Of a stretch of DNA of 64,000 nucleotides, positions 24,482-35,968 are shown in pieces. Each line of letters begins with the position of its first letter. The first letter of the stretch is position 1. The DNA is from Ceratothoa steindachneri (taxonomy: Eukaryota; Arthropoda; Malacostraca; Isopoda; Cymothoidae), in the NCBI GenBank assembly GCA_963969495.1, contig OZ018321.1, forward strand, positions 139,152,685 through 139,216,684, given 5' to 3'. The position numbers and the translations under genes are program-made. The notes beneath the pieces were generated by a model. It was not told the DNA's origin. It saw only the letters and a program-made list of their open reading frames with translations, and ran no database searches.

Positions 24482-24790
24482 ATGGAGATCTCCTCATCTG
24501 AACCCTGTTCTCAAGATTGCTTGGTCCCACGGAGGACGCCAAGACAACGTTTGGCTCTATGGTCTCTTCTCTGTGAGCTTCAAGAGTCATCCCTGTCCCA
24601 GTATCCCCAGGAGTGGTGTTGCTACCCCTTGCCCCTCGTGTTGGGCCCAGGTTTCTGCACACTGCCCCCTAACGGTGCCTGGACATTTTTATTTCTTTTT
24701 TTTTTGTCATTTTTTTATTTAAAGTAACCTATTAATAGGCTTATTTTTAATTTCGAAAGTTGCGCCTTTGCTGGCGGCCGCCAAAATTCT
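24482..24790 (+). mobile_element. Family A 3' end fragment
   Basis: Begins right after the preceding A tail. It holds 'tatccccaggagtggtgttgctacc' (3' UTR start) and ends TAACCTATTAATAGGCT at about 24723-24740 plus a second, altered hairpin. Confidence 0.55.
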
Positions 24791-25260
24791 TTCTATTTTT
24801 TCAATTCCGATTAATCCGTATGCACCCTCATCGTTAATCTCGCCCCCGCCCTCGTCACATCGGTATTTCTCGATGTTTTCCCGATCGTTAATCCTCCCCA
24901 CTTCGCCATCGACGCTTCCCACTTATCGTAGCATCACGCATCGACTCCCCACCCCCCCACCCCACATCACCCACCTGTCCGACCTCTCTTCCTTCACCCT
25001 ACGGCGCCGATTGCGCGGCCTCTGTCGCTCCCGCGTCACGCCGAGTCGTCCGTCACGCCATGAGCCGTGACGAGGGATACCGCTGGCGCGAAACGCACCG
25101 CTCATTTGGTCGCTCTGGTGCCTTCTCTGGTGTTTGTTAGGACGGGTTTTTTTTATGCTTTGACGGTGCGCGTATGTCGGGGTGTAGTGGTAAGTCGCGG
25201 TGATCCATTAAAGAAAACAGTGGCCAAATGCGCGTAAGAAAAAGTTCATGTCTTATCGCA
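24791..25260. other. C-rich, CpG-rich stretch
   Basis: 24930-25120 is markedly rich in C and CpG compared with everything around it. It has no supported coding frame. A splice-donor-like GGTAAGT occurs near 25188, but no partner exon is identifiable. Confidence 0.4.
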
Positions 25261-25673
25261 CTTAAATTTCTGCGCAATTGTAGGTTGGTTTTATGCTAAG
25301 AAATCGATTCCTTTTGATTATTTTTGGCATAATAAATGATGTGGGGTGCAAATAGTGCAAGTTAAATAACAAGATTAATAATTTTCTCATTTTTCTCTCG
25401 ATTACGTAGAGATTTTGCATCCGGAAATGCATTACTCTGCTGTTAAGCATCCTTGGCATCCTTAGCCATGGACTTGAATCACAGGACACTGAAATTTGGA
25501 ATGTCGTAAATCCTAATTAAAATAGGAGAAAATCCAAAGAAATTTGTTATTTAATTAAAAAAATAAATTTACAGAAGCTGTCCAGTAATGGCTATAACCT
25601 TTTTTCCTTTTCATAATTCCTTAATCGTTATGAATCTCCCCATTGTGCACGAATTCATTAGCTTTTATTGCAG

Positions 25674-25738
25674 CAGACTCTAGCTTAGTGGTTAAAGCGA
25701 TGTGTTTCCATTCCTAGGGTTCGAGTCCCTGTGAGATG
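25674..25738 (+). repeat. tRNA-like Pol III promoter element, probably SINE head
   Basis: An A-box-like TAGCTTAGTGGTT lies at 25681-25693 and a B-box GGTTCGAGTCC at 25718-25728. The D stem GCTT/AAGC (25683/25695) and T stem (25715-25731) both pair. Only 16 nt separate the D and T arms, so no anticodon arm fits, and the acceptor ends do not pair. It is therefore a tRNA-derived relic rather than a tRNA gene. Confidence 0.5.
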
Positions 25739-25896
25739 ACCGAAAACTTTCACCTTACGTAGGGGAGCGGCTAATCGCTTTTGTAGCGGTGCGCTGAGCC
25801 CCACGCATGTCTCCATCAGTTACTCTTCTTTCTCTTTTCGCACACATACGACATGACCCCCTCCATTTACGTTACCCGACAAAGGGATTTATGCAG

Positions 25897-25975
25897 AGTG
25901 ATCCACAAAAAGTCAACCGAACTTCAAATAACTGTAAATAGTAAAGTATTTTCGGGGGTAAACTGCATTTTACTC
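25897..25975 (+). repeat. TIR2 left terminal inverted repeat
   Basis: Pairs in inverted orientation with 30941-31035. The best block is AACCGAACTTCAAAT at about 25915-25929. Confidence 0.8.
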
Positions 25976-28416
25976 GTCAATTTCTTTTATAAATATACAT
26001 ATTTTTATTAGAAAGAGATCCATAAACAACATTAATTTGAGTCAAAGTAATTTCCCCCCCCTAAATTTATGCATACTGATATGATAGGGCGTGTCATACT
26101 CTAGAATTTTATGAAACTGGTGATGATGGGTATTCAAATGATGAATATTGGTGAAAGTAACACTTGAAATATTGTTAGTTCTGGATATTTACTATATTTA
26201 CTATTATTTTAGTTACCTATAAAAGATATTTGTCTAAAAAAATGTAAAAATGTATTAGAGAGATATGAGAAGTAGGAAACCTGTTAAAAATGACCCTTAA
26301 TTTAGTTTGGTCTAACTCCAAAATTGCAAGTAGCCAGTACTCATTACTCAGTGGAAGGCAATATTCCAGTAGTGTAGCCAGTTCCTGTAACTATTTTAAT
26401 TGGTAACTGTTTATAGAGCATTTAAATTTTATTTGAGTGCTAGTAAAGGATGTGGATCATTGTAGAATAACATATAATTATTTGGTAGAGATTATTTCTT
26501 AATCTAAGTGCCATCTTTTCATTTGCAGATATACCTGCGATTAGTGTGACAATGGCGAAAATCAAGACAAGGTCCAAATCAAGTTCTCATCTCACTAATT
26601 TTGTTGGGACTGGGCAAGAACTGATGGTGTCTGAGTTACCAATAATAAGAGATATTTTGAGGTACGGCATCTACCTGAGGGAGCAAAGTGAAGATGGACG
26701 GAGAAATTATGAAGTAGACCAGCTGGTAAAAGACAGGTATCAGGGCTTGATTAATCAGTGGACCAAAGCTAATGCTCTCTTCAAACCACCTGTTCTAAAT
26801 CAAAAGGTCACAATAATATCAAAGCTTAAGGAAGTGTGGAAGGAGGCAGTAAAGATTTCCCTTGGTAAAGAAAAAATTGCAAAACTAGATAAGTTATTTG
26901 ATATATTGACATGCAAATGTCAAATTTCCAGTTGTGGGGAAGTAGGTTGTAATGGCTGTGAGACTGAAGCACACATTAACTGCTGTTGTAATAAAAAGAA
27001 AAAAATACCTACTAGGGAATTGGCCTTCATTAAAGCACAAAAGGAGAAGGTTGAAAGTAAAGGTATCTTTCAAATTGGAGGTTCTGATATTCCAGAGCAT
27101 ACAAGATAATTAAGAGCTCCAGAAAAGAAAGAAAAAGAAAGATATCAGAAAAAAAGAAAAATTATGGATGAAAGCGCTGTTTTATCAGGAAAAACAGCAA
27201 GAAAAGAAATCGAGCATTTTTTAGCAGAAGGTGAAGATCGGGAGGCAGAAAATTCTGATTGTGACAACAGCTTGAGTGATGAAGTAACTTTTGAAGCTGT
27301 CCAAGAGCCGGAATCTTCCAGCAGGAATAGAAAGAATTATGATGAAATTCCAAATATTGCTCTTGCTAGTATAAGGTATGGTGTCCGATTGAGACCAACT
27401 GCAGCTATAGCAACAGCAGCTTTAATAGATGCTTGATTTATTACTGAGGAAGATACAAGTAAAGTAATTGATCAGAATAAAGTTAAGAGAGCACAGGAAA
27501 AGCTAATGGCAGTTATTGAACATGAGTTTGAGGAAAACTTTAGGAAGGATGGAGGAATTTCTTGTGTTCTCTTTGATCGACGAATTGCTGTGGCAAATTT
27601 TATGATGGAGGCATAGTGAAGTGAAAAATTGTTTCCAGCAAATACAAAAGAGGAGCATTACACTGTCATCAGTGAGCCTGGGAGCAATTACTCCTTCCTC
27701 TTTGTCCCAGAAAAGGCTACAAAAGAAGAATTACATGCAGAGAAGATCGCTAAAGCTATGTTTGGATGGCTGAGGGAAAAAGGTTTGGATAAAAGCTTAA
27801 TGGCCATTGGAGGAGACTCCGTGAATGTAAACACAGGTGTAAATGCTGGAGTAATGGGGAAAAAAACGGAGCTCCATTTCTGCAGAAAGCTTGTTTGGTT
27901 GGTCTGTAACCTGCACACTGAGGAACTTCCTCTCCGTCATCTAATTATCAACTTGGATGGCCCAACACTATCGAACAACAGATATTCCGGACCAATAGGA
28001 AAGCTCCTTGACTCTGTTACGGACTTGGATATCAACTCAAACTTCACTCAAATATCTTTAGGTCCTCCTTTTTCACCTCAGGAAGTGGTGCAAGATATTT
28101 CTACTGATCAACACTACGGCTATAGATGTGATAGAACGAGTTGAATCTGTGTTAAATTCAACTCCTATCCCATATTAGTTAAAACCTCGAGGAGGCCCAC
28201 GTGCATCTTCGATTCGAGGCTTGGAGTCTTATCAACAGCTACCGGACGCCAATGTTTAAACAAGGAGGTTATCGTCCCCCCCCGTTCGCCCCCATACGCC
28301 GACCTCGCCAGATCGAGTTAGGCTTATGGACAGATAAGGCATTTTTCTCCGGCCCAGCTGTGCGTTCCCTCGAAGCTTCCACCCCATTCTCCCCCACGCC
28401 AAGGAGATGTCCTGGC

Positions 28417-28427
28417 TATTTATATGG
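28417..28427 (+). promoter_or_regulatory. TATA-box-like sequence in LTR
   Basis: TATTTATATGG, about 290 bp into the LTR-like insert and upstream of the tandem array. Confidence 0.4.
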
Positions 28428-28545
28428 AAACTTTACCACTAAGATCAGATTGGAGATCCAGATTTTCGTCGCGAAACATCACCACGACCCTCTCTCCCTT
28501 TGTGCGCCAAGGGACCTCGACCTCGAGATTCACCATCACTTGTCC

Positions 28546-29085
28546 AGAAGGAGGACAATATTCCTTGAGTGCCAAAGGTTCGAGCCTTTAGTGACGCCAA
28601 GTCCCCAAGGCATCCCCCCCCTGTTTTTCAAGGAGAACAACATTAGAACAGCCATTGTTCGTTTTGAGCCCTTCGCCAATAAACGGTTCTCACCCCTCCT
28701 GTTGTTCAAGGAGAACAACATTAAAACAGCCATTGTTCTTGAGCCCGTAGACAAGAGACGGTTCTCATCCCCCCCCTTTGTTCAGAAGAGAACAACCTAG
28801 AACAGCCATTGTTCGTTTTGAGCCCTTCGCCAAGAAACGGTTCTCATCCCCCCCTGTTGTTCAAGGAGAACAACATTAGAACAGCCATTGTTCGTTTTGA
28901 GCCCTTCGCCAAGAAACGGTTCTCACCCCCCCTCTTGTTCAAAGGAGAACAACATTAGAACAGCCATTGTTCTTGAGCCCGTAGACAAGAGACGGTTCTC
29001 ATCCCCCCCTTTGTTCAGAAGAGAACAACCTAGAACAGCCATTGTTCGTCAAGCCGTTCGTCGAGTAACGGTTCTCCTTTCCAAG
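28546..29085 (+). repeat. Tandem array of ~77-bp units with higher-order pattern
   Basis: The anchor ACAGCCATTGTTC recurs at 28648, 28726, 28802, 28881, 28960 and about 29035, spaced 75-79 bp. Two unit types alternate (GTTTTGAGCCCTTCGCC and TTGAGCCCGTAGACAAG) so that three units form a ~233-bp higher-order period. Each unit holds a GTTGTTC...GAACAAC hairpin and a C-run. 28546-28620 is a degenerate first unit. Confidence 0.85.
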
Positions 29086-29399
29086 ACGCCACGTCAGGAT
29101 CCTTTTATCCCCCCCCTTCGGCTGGAACTCGCCAGCGGACCGAATATTCCTTCAAGTACCTTCCACTGCACCCTAATGAAGTTACGTAAGCCAAGCGTCA
29201 CCTTTTGAGTATTGATCCCTTATTTGTCAATTCTATCCTGTGCTTTAAATGGTTTATCGAACCATCCCATCTCTTTAACTCCATATTTGTTTTACCTTTT
29301 TTGATCCCTTAAATCCTTGGATTAGCCCGAGTCTCCACGACCCTTTCCATTCTGTTTGTCAATATTTTCCGTTTTTGTGTTTTGTTTATAGTTATTATT

Positions 29400-29405
29400 A
29401 ATAAA
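29400..29405 (+). terminator. Poly(A) signal AATAAA in LTR
   Basis: AATAAA near the 3' end of the LTR-like insert, where a polyadenylation signal is expected. Confidence 0.4.
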
Positions 29406-30940
29406 ACTCTATTTTATTAATGATAGCAATATTATTATCCTTGAGCTCAGTTCCACTTCTTAAGCATTTTGAAGATATATAATATCGGCCGCCAGACAGT
29501 AAAACGCACTCTAAAGATAATTAAGGAAGTTCCCTCAACGAATAGTGTTATATATAGTATCGTCGGGAGTCATTCTACGACATATATATATATATATATA
29601 CTATTTAATTTGGTTCGGCAATCGGAGATGGAGTGCTTCCTAAAGGGCTTTCTTTTTCTAGAAATAGGACCAGTAAAGCACAGTCGCGGGCTGACCACAG
29701 CTAACAGACCTCTTCAGCTGTGGGTGTCAAAGCATGAGTTCAAAGGAAAAGCCTTTAAGAATCTAGACTGATTGTTGAGTTCATCATTGGTTTATATTAA
29801 CCATGCTGGTTTAACGTTAAGATTAAGCACTCTTGGACCGAGGGACTTAGTCTCATTCTTTATCAACTTCACTGCATTAAGTCGCAGAGGAAGGAGGTGT
29901 TGGATATTGTTTTACCAACTGTTAAGAGATCAGCTTGGTATGTATACAGTGAAGCGATCCTCCAAACCCTCCTATGCTTTGAAGATCAGGTGGAAAGAAC
30001 TGAAGGGGTGAAAAGAATCCAGACCATCAGGGAGAAGGGGACCCAGATACTCACCTAGAAGACTCCTTTGTAAGGCTTAGAAGGACACCAGGCATCAATT
30101 GTAATGCTACCAGGATTGGAGATCTGATCAATTGGTCAGAGGATGTCTCTGAGCCACCTATCACTTGCTCTTTAAGTACTTCTGAATTGAAAAACGTGAT
30201 TGACTCTCCCATGAAAGTACCTGACTGGCCTTGTCACACACAGAACATTGAAAGGGTTGTAAGAATGGTGACTGAGGCTTCTTCCAAGCATTTCTCACAT
30301 TAAAAGAGGGAGGGAGGAACCAGGGCACAAGAGAGAGGTAGACGTCTGATGTCCAGCAATGAATCAAAGCAAGATTTGTGTTCTCTGGTGAAGTTTAGCT
30401 TTTGAATATGACCCAAAGTGACCCATGCAGCGATATGTGGAGCTTTGACTGCACTTTTCTCACTTAATAAACATGTACATTTGAGGTTACTTTGTGTTTG
30501 TGTGTACTTGGATTAAATAAAAATGGGTTACATAGGCTCGTGACGAAAGGGAAAAATTTACTTTTATTTAAATGAATATTGATGTAGGTAGGAGCAATTG
30601 TATAACAAAATAAAGTTCTTTTTCAAAATCTACATCGGAAAATCTATTTAAGCACACCTCATTAAAGGATTTAATGAAAATATATGGTTGCTCCAAAGTA
30701 TGACCCGCCCTACTGATATGAAGAGACAAAATAGAGATTCACAGGGATTCAAGAGCTTAAAGCCAATTCAAAATTTTTATCCGTTTAATTGCAAAATAGC
30801 AATTATTTGTTATGCACCTTACAATGCTTCTCTATTTCATTGGTCTGCTATTTTATATCGTTAGGCCTAAATTTTATTTTAGTTAACTTTTCTCAAAGCA
30901 ATCAAGCGTTTTTATAGAAAAAAATAGGTGGATTTCTAAT

Positions 30941-31035
30941 AAAAGTAAAATGGCGTTTCAATATAAAAAAAGATAAAACACTTTATTTAGTATTTGCAGT
31001 CATTTGAAGTTCGGTTTCCTTTTTGGCGGGACACT
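30941..31035 (-). repeat. TIR2 right terminal inverted repeat
   Basis: Inverted match to 25897-25975, ending ...GGCGGGACACT at 31035. Confidence 0.8.
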
Positions 31036-32200
31036 ATATCAGTACACCCTTAATGATGGAACGGGTGGCTCTCCTTCGGGCCACACGGGTTTCTATACTC
31101 GCTAACGGGTTGCAAAACACAGTATCCCCCTCCCCATCTAATGGAGACCGGCCCTTGGTTTGCAAGGGCTCCCACACCCACAATTCAAAGAGACGTGCGG
31201 TGCAATCAAACCCCAATCATTGTAAGGTATGCGTACTATAGTTGTTTGCGCAATTCTTGTTATATTTAGGCTCTTTTTATTTTAGAATAGAATTCATTAA
31301 ATGATAGTAAATTTATTTTTAATTAAAAGTGTAAAAAAAGAACTTAATAAAATGTTTAAAATGGCCAAAACCAATAATATGTTAAAACCTCACGAAACCA
31401 GATTTTGAATTTGTCCATAAAATGGGCAAACTGGCAACTCTGATAAGTGTTGAACATCCCAAGAGGAGAAGAGCGAATGCTTATGAGCTTATCTATCACA
31501 AATGATAATCTGCTCCAGGGTTGTTTACCTTCGGACCTTTCGATGCGAGGTGTATTGTGTTTGTTTTTTTTTTTTTTGCCAAATATTAAACATCGATTGA
31601 GACCGTAGCAGACGTATACACATGTGAGTGTGGGTTCTATTCGTATTAAAGAAGTTTCTATTACAACTCTTGAAATCTCCTTTCCTTTTCCTTAATACGC
31701 GATCTTTTATTCTGCATCTTCTCAAGTGTTCAAGTTTGTGCTTTTGTAATAATGGCTCCTATCGTCGCCAGTATTTAGGTTAAGTTACTGGTCTTTATTA
31801 TCCTTACAAATTGCATCAGTTCTTATATCTATTTCTTTCTGATAACAAACAATAGTAAACTTGAGAAGTTAAATGTTTGGTCAAAGATGATTGTTTAAGT
31901 AGATAAAATCCAGCCAATTTGGTCCCTCCGAGTTGAATGGTTTACCTCGGTTTAGCTCGGACGTGCAATTTCCGTTTATGAAATGAGCGAAATAGTAATA
32001 AAAATATTAATTTTGATTGGTTAACCGAATTCAAATCAGCCTTTGGTAAGAGGAGGCGGAAATGAATAATATATACAGTATAAAGAGTATAATAGGAAAG
32101 CAAAATTATTGATTCCAGAAGTCCAGTGCGAAGCAATAGGTTATCCATAGAGTTTCTGGCTGCCGTGCACAATTTCGTTCACTTATAAGTCTTAGTAGAG
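31036..32200. other. Anonymous sequence
   Basis: No supported gene. A donor-like AAGGTATG near 31224 follows a short open frame on the plus strand, but no family resemblance or partner exon is visible. Confidence 0.35.
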
Positions 32201-33031
32201 TGGCAATGTATATATACCATGAGGTTCCTGCCTGCTGCGAAGGCCGAAAGCCCTATGGCTAGGGCAAGTATTGGGTACGGGTGTTGATGGACCATCGACT
32301 TTGTTCTCCGTAAAGGGCACGCCGATTTGTTTTCCTGACCGCTGTGCTGACGGAATTCAGTGACCCGTCCGGCCCCAGCTTAGCTTCATCTCCTTATTTT
32401 TGACACCCTGTATTCTTATCCTAGTTCCTCACATTCCCCACAGCCTATTCCATAACTTTCACTCGTCGGTTTCTAATTTCACAGGGTAGACGCCGACCAG
32501 CTTCCTCTTACCCAACCATCCCGGAATGGGGCTGAGGGGACAGGGGACAACGCCGCATCACCCCTGAGCTCCGGTTTGGGGTGGTAGTTTTTTAACAACC
32601 TTCCTCAACCCCATCCTCATTCTCTTCGCATTCACCCTCTTTATTTCCGCAGACTATCAATTTTACGCCCAGCTGAAGGTTGAGCCGCCATGCTGATAGG
32701 TTGCCGGGCCACTGGGCAGAAGGAGTGGTCTCAAATGGTGACAGCTGGCTTTGCCGGCCCCATACTCACCCCTCACAGAGCTGGCTACTACGTTGGGTGA
32801 TTAGCGTTTTCATCCCGTAAATTTAACAGGGTCACTATGCCCGATGATTAAAATTTTTAAAAAAAGTCTATTTCCTCTGTAATATCGTCGGAGACGCCTT
32901 CGGTTAGCTTCCCAGCAGAAAAGGAGCCCCTCCCCCCTCGTGCATTCTCAAGGGCTCCTACAAACTTTTATCGGAGGGAGGTCCTCTACTAGGCTTACGG
33001 GCGCAGGGGGACTTGCCCCTCACCCCATTCT

Positions 33032-34250
33032 ATGGAGGCGACCATGGCCGACTACATCTCTTCTGCAGCGGCAGTCCCTCCTCATTTGCTTTCAAAAGGG
33101 ACTGCCACGATAGCAGGCAGGCGACCCATAATTGACCGCTTCTGGTGGGAGCGATTCGATAGGGCTAACCCTCTTAGGGAAGCAAAGGATAACACGACTC
33201 TTCGGCTCGTGCACCCTAATGTCTTGCTTGCATGCGTGATCAGTTTACATAGAGTCAGTGTACCTGCCCCATCTCTTCCCTGACGGGTTCCGGTTCGCTA
33301 GCATCAGACGATAAAAAAATACCTCAAATCGAATCGTGAGGTCGGGGGATGGGGTGATGGCAACATGGAGCACCCCCCATCCCCTTCGAGTCTCAAACGG
33401 TGACCAAGTCTCAAATGGTAGGATCTTCCATGGGGTCGAACTCGGGCTCTGTGTCAAGCACAGAACCCGAGTCCACCTCTGTGCAAGCTACTCCTCAGAC
33501 CACTCAGGTTCCGTGGCCTCACAAGGAGAGGAAGGATCTCCTTCCCCAGCTGGTGCCCCTGTGACAGCCAGACCTTCTTCATTTTGGAGAAGGATCTTGC
33601 TGAGGCAGGTTCATCTAATCTAATGGCTTCTTCCGGCGGGGTAGAGATGCGAGTTCATTCTTCACCCTCCTCTCCTAAAAAGAAAAGAAACAAATATGAC
33701 GAAAAGGACACAGGAAACCTCTCCTCTCTGCTGGAACTAAGGAAACGGACGGATCCGCTGGCGTTAAGAAAAGCGATCAAGCCAAAATTGGCACGTTAGG
33801 CCCCGGTGGTCCCCCGTGTGGAGAGTCCCAGAACAGAGTAAATTGTAAGTGTGCAGAGCGGAGCCTCAATTACGTTAGGGCCCCCCAATCAGAGACTACC
33901 TGGCGTTTTCGAGCCTGCTGGCTTCAAACGCTATCTGGTTATTCGCTCCACTGATAGCAGCATGCTGGCTAAGGGCAACATGATCGATCAGAGGAGAGGA
34001 CTAGGTAGCGGGATTGGTAGAGAACCGAAGGTGACCTGTTTCTCGGAAGGAAGCCTTCTGGCGAAGGCCTCGAATCCCTTCGAGTCAGCCATGATTAGTG
34101 CCCTTCGGACAATTAATGTCACGCCAGTGAGTGTGACGCCGCACTCTACCATGAATTTCGTAAAAGGAATGGTTTACGCGAGAGAATTGGTGACTACTCT
34201 ATAGATGACATCACCTTAGAGCTGGTCGAGCGTGTGATGAAAAAACAGGG
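33032..34250 (+). pseudogene. ORF1 of family A copy 2 (gag-like), frameshifted
   Basis: ORF1 traces begin near 33032. 33584-33799 gives the basic KKKRN-type patch. 33851-34204 carries the conserved core (GFKRYLVIRSTD, REPKVT, VTPHSTMNFVKG). It ends in a stop at 34202, and the knuckle region is deleted. Confidence 0.75.
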
Positions 34251-34437
34251 ACTGACAAGTTCCCTGAGTCGGTGCGTGCCAGTTGGTATCGCTACCGCGT
34301 GATCCTCCAGAGGAGGGACCCCCCGCCTCCGAAGCAGCCCTGCCTATCCAAGATTTCTAGGTTGAGGAAGAAAAGAGTCGCACGGCGAACCCAACCTCCT
34401 CCGATAACTCCTGGAAGGCAATAGCGCCTTCAGCGCA

Positions 34438-35968
34438 TTGTCTGGCCAACAGCTCCCGGGCTTCTGCCTCCGGGAAGCGTATGGCCATGTACGTGACGGT
34501 TTTCTCTTTGGTCAGAACCGCCGCATCTCCTCCAAGCTAGGTCTCGAAAGTATATTCCTCCAATGGAATTGTTGCGGACTCCGGGCCAAAGAAGAGGAGC
34601 TGAGGAGGCTAAACTCATCTCGTTTTCCCTTAGTCTTTCCTTGCTGTTGTATTTGGGGCGCTGATAGGATTATTGTCTTACATTTTATCGATCCTTATTC
34701 GTTCGAAGCTTGAAGACGGATGCGAGTTTTATGAATCCGCAGCTGAGCGTGTATTGCGGAAGGTAGATTCGATCCACCACATTGGCCTTCGCATGGCGAC
34801 AGGTGCCTTCCGCATTTTCCACATTGAGAGCCTACTTGTCGATCCTGGGGAGATGTCACTCGTTCTGCGTCGTGCATAGTGCATTATTCGCCTGTATGCG
34901 CGAGCCCAGTGACTCCCTCAGTCGCCAACAGCCTTCACTGCATCCGCAGCTGATCTCAACGGCGCCTATGCCGCCGAGAGACGCCAATCATACCATAAGC
35001 CCTTTGGGTTTAGGGCTAGGAAACTCCTTCGAGAGTTAGCTATAGCTCTCGTTCCACTGGCGCCCCTGGTTCTTCCTAGGGCGCTACCCTGGAGGGTACC
35101 ATCTTTGAATTTTTGTTACTGCGCCTCTACTTCCAAAGCTTCTACAGCGCCAGGAGTATTGCGTTCGGCCTTTTTGGAGCACACCTCGTCTCCCGCTCGA
35201 ACCGTGCCAGTGTATACGGATTGGTCCAAGCGACAAAGGGGGTCGGTTTCCACGCCGTATCCCCTCTGTTTGAAGTCAGCGGGGCTCTTCCATGCACTGC
35301 ATCTGTCTTCACGGCCGAACTGGTTGCAATACACTGCTCGGTACGGGAAATAACGCGACGTGCCCGGTTCGGAGACCAGATTGTGATTTATAGCAACTCA
35401 CAAAGGGCCCTAAGTGCTCTCGTGGCATTGGAATCTCCTCATCCCTTGGATCACACTATCCGTGACGCCACGGTTTGGCGAGCAGGGTGGATGTCGAGAT
35501 TATCTTCTGTTGGGTTCCTGGATATGTAGGATTTTCCGGAAATGAGGGCGCCGAAGAGTCCGTGAGGACTGGTCAAACAGATCAGCGTTTCGCTCTTCCT
35601 CACACCGATTACAAAGCAGGAATATGGGCAGCTCTCCGGGATGCTTGGCAAAGAAGATGAGAGACGGTTGAGGGGAACTTAAAGTTGCGTGCCATTGCGC
35701 AGCGACTGTTCCCATGGACCTACCCCCTTAATACCTCGACGGCTCCAGGCTGCTTTCTCTCGTCTCCGTATTGAAAACACTCGCGGGACGTACGGCCATT
35801 TGATGGGAGCGTTCGTCTGTGCATTATTGTGAAGACTGCATTGTTCCCCAGACTGTTCAGCACATTCATGTTGAATGTTCCAGTTTGGTCGATCTTCGCG
35901 CACGTTACTTTACCCGGTACCGGGAGGAGCTGGGTCGCTACCGCTTTTTCCTTGTACTCCGACGGGTT
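34438..35968 (+). pseudogene. ORF2 remnant of copy 2: endonuclease start fused to RNase H
   Basis: 34438-34640 has the endonuclease start (LQWNCCGLRAKEEELRRL). Then the RT and most of the endonuclease are missing. 34650-34900 is the block after the RT. RNase H runs from VY(TDW/GLV)-equivalent near 35205 through AELVAIH, VIYSNSQRAL (the usual Asp is Asn) and a GFSGNEGAE block near 35540. The finger HYCEDC...H...C is near 35820-35880. Several frameshifts. Confidence 0.78.

Larger units (their letters stand above)
28127..29582 (+). mobile_element. Solo-LTR-like insert inside the TIR2 gene
   Basis: It starts TGTGATAGAAC and ends GTTCTA-like ...ATTCTACGACA, an imperfect inverted pair. The last 11 nt are the same as those of the solo LTR at 37105-38210. 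A TATA-like TATTTATATGG is at 28417 and AATAAA at 29400. The host reading frame stops at 28126 and protein similarity resumes just after 29595, which fixes the insertion independently. The flanks TATAGA and TATATA are only near-matching, perhaps because an AT microsatellite expanded at 29583. Confidence 0.65.
26552..30304 (+). pseudogene. Transposase-like gene of TIR2, interrupted
   Basis: The first part (26552-28126) is a single frame broken only by stops at 27107, 27434, 27614 and 27617. The ATG at 26552 follows an acceptor-like 'tttcatttgcag'. Residues 121-146 form a Cys-rich cluster (CKC...C...C..C...H..CCC). The catalytic-looking part has GGDSVNVNTG (Asp at 27815), then LVWLVCNLHTEELPLRHL (Cys at 27905, His at 27914). 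After the LTR insert, 29600-30304 resumes with GPVKHSRGLTTANRPLQLW and, in a 266-nt open stretch ending at 30304, WPCHTQNIERVVRMVTEAS. Frameshifts are present in this second half. The order D...CxxH...RxLTTAN...ER resembles the layout of hAT transposases, but that link is inference. AATAAA follows at about 30462. Confidence 0.75.
25897..31035 (+). mobile_element. TIR2: DNA transposon with transposase-like gene, unclassified
   Basis: The outer ends at 25897 and 31035 both read AGTG inward. About 60-80 bp of imperfect inverted repeat follow, including an identical AACCGAACTTCAAAT and a shared CATTTTACT block. The gene at 26552-30304 lies between them in one orientation. A solo-LTR-like insert occupies 28127-29582, so the original element was about 3.7 kb. 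Target duplication is not clear (TATGCAG on the left, TATCAG on the right). I cannot place it in a named superfamily. Confidence 0.78.

Noticed and set aside
25188..26528. Intron joining a CpG-rich first exon to the TIR2 gene
   Set aside because: A donor at 25188 and an acceptor at 26528 exist, but the donor lies outside the TIR2 left end at 25897, so it is unlikely to belong to the transposon gene.
26552..28126. Functional domesticated host gene
   Set aside because: Four in-frame stops, an LTR-like insert and enclosing TIRs argue for a dead transposon gene. Stop readthrough cannot be excluded, but nothing supports it.
28546..29085. CRISPR-like array of repeats and variable segments
   Set aside because: The segments between the constant blocks are themselves repeated, in a three-unit pattern, which is typical of a higher-order tandem repeat.
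31023..31241. Possible host exon with donor AAGGTATG
   Set aside because: No recognisable protein family, no acceptor-supported partner, and a single short frame.
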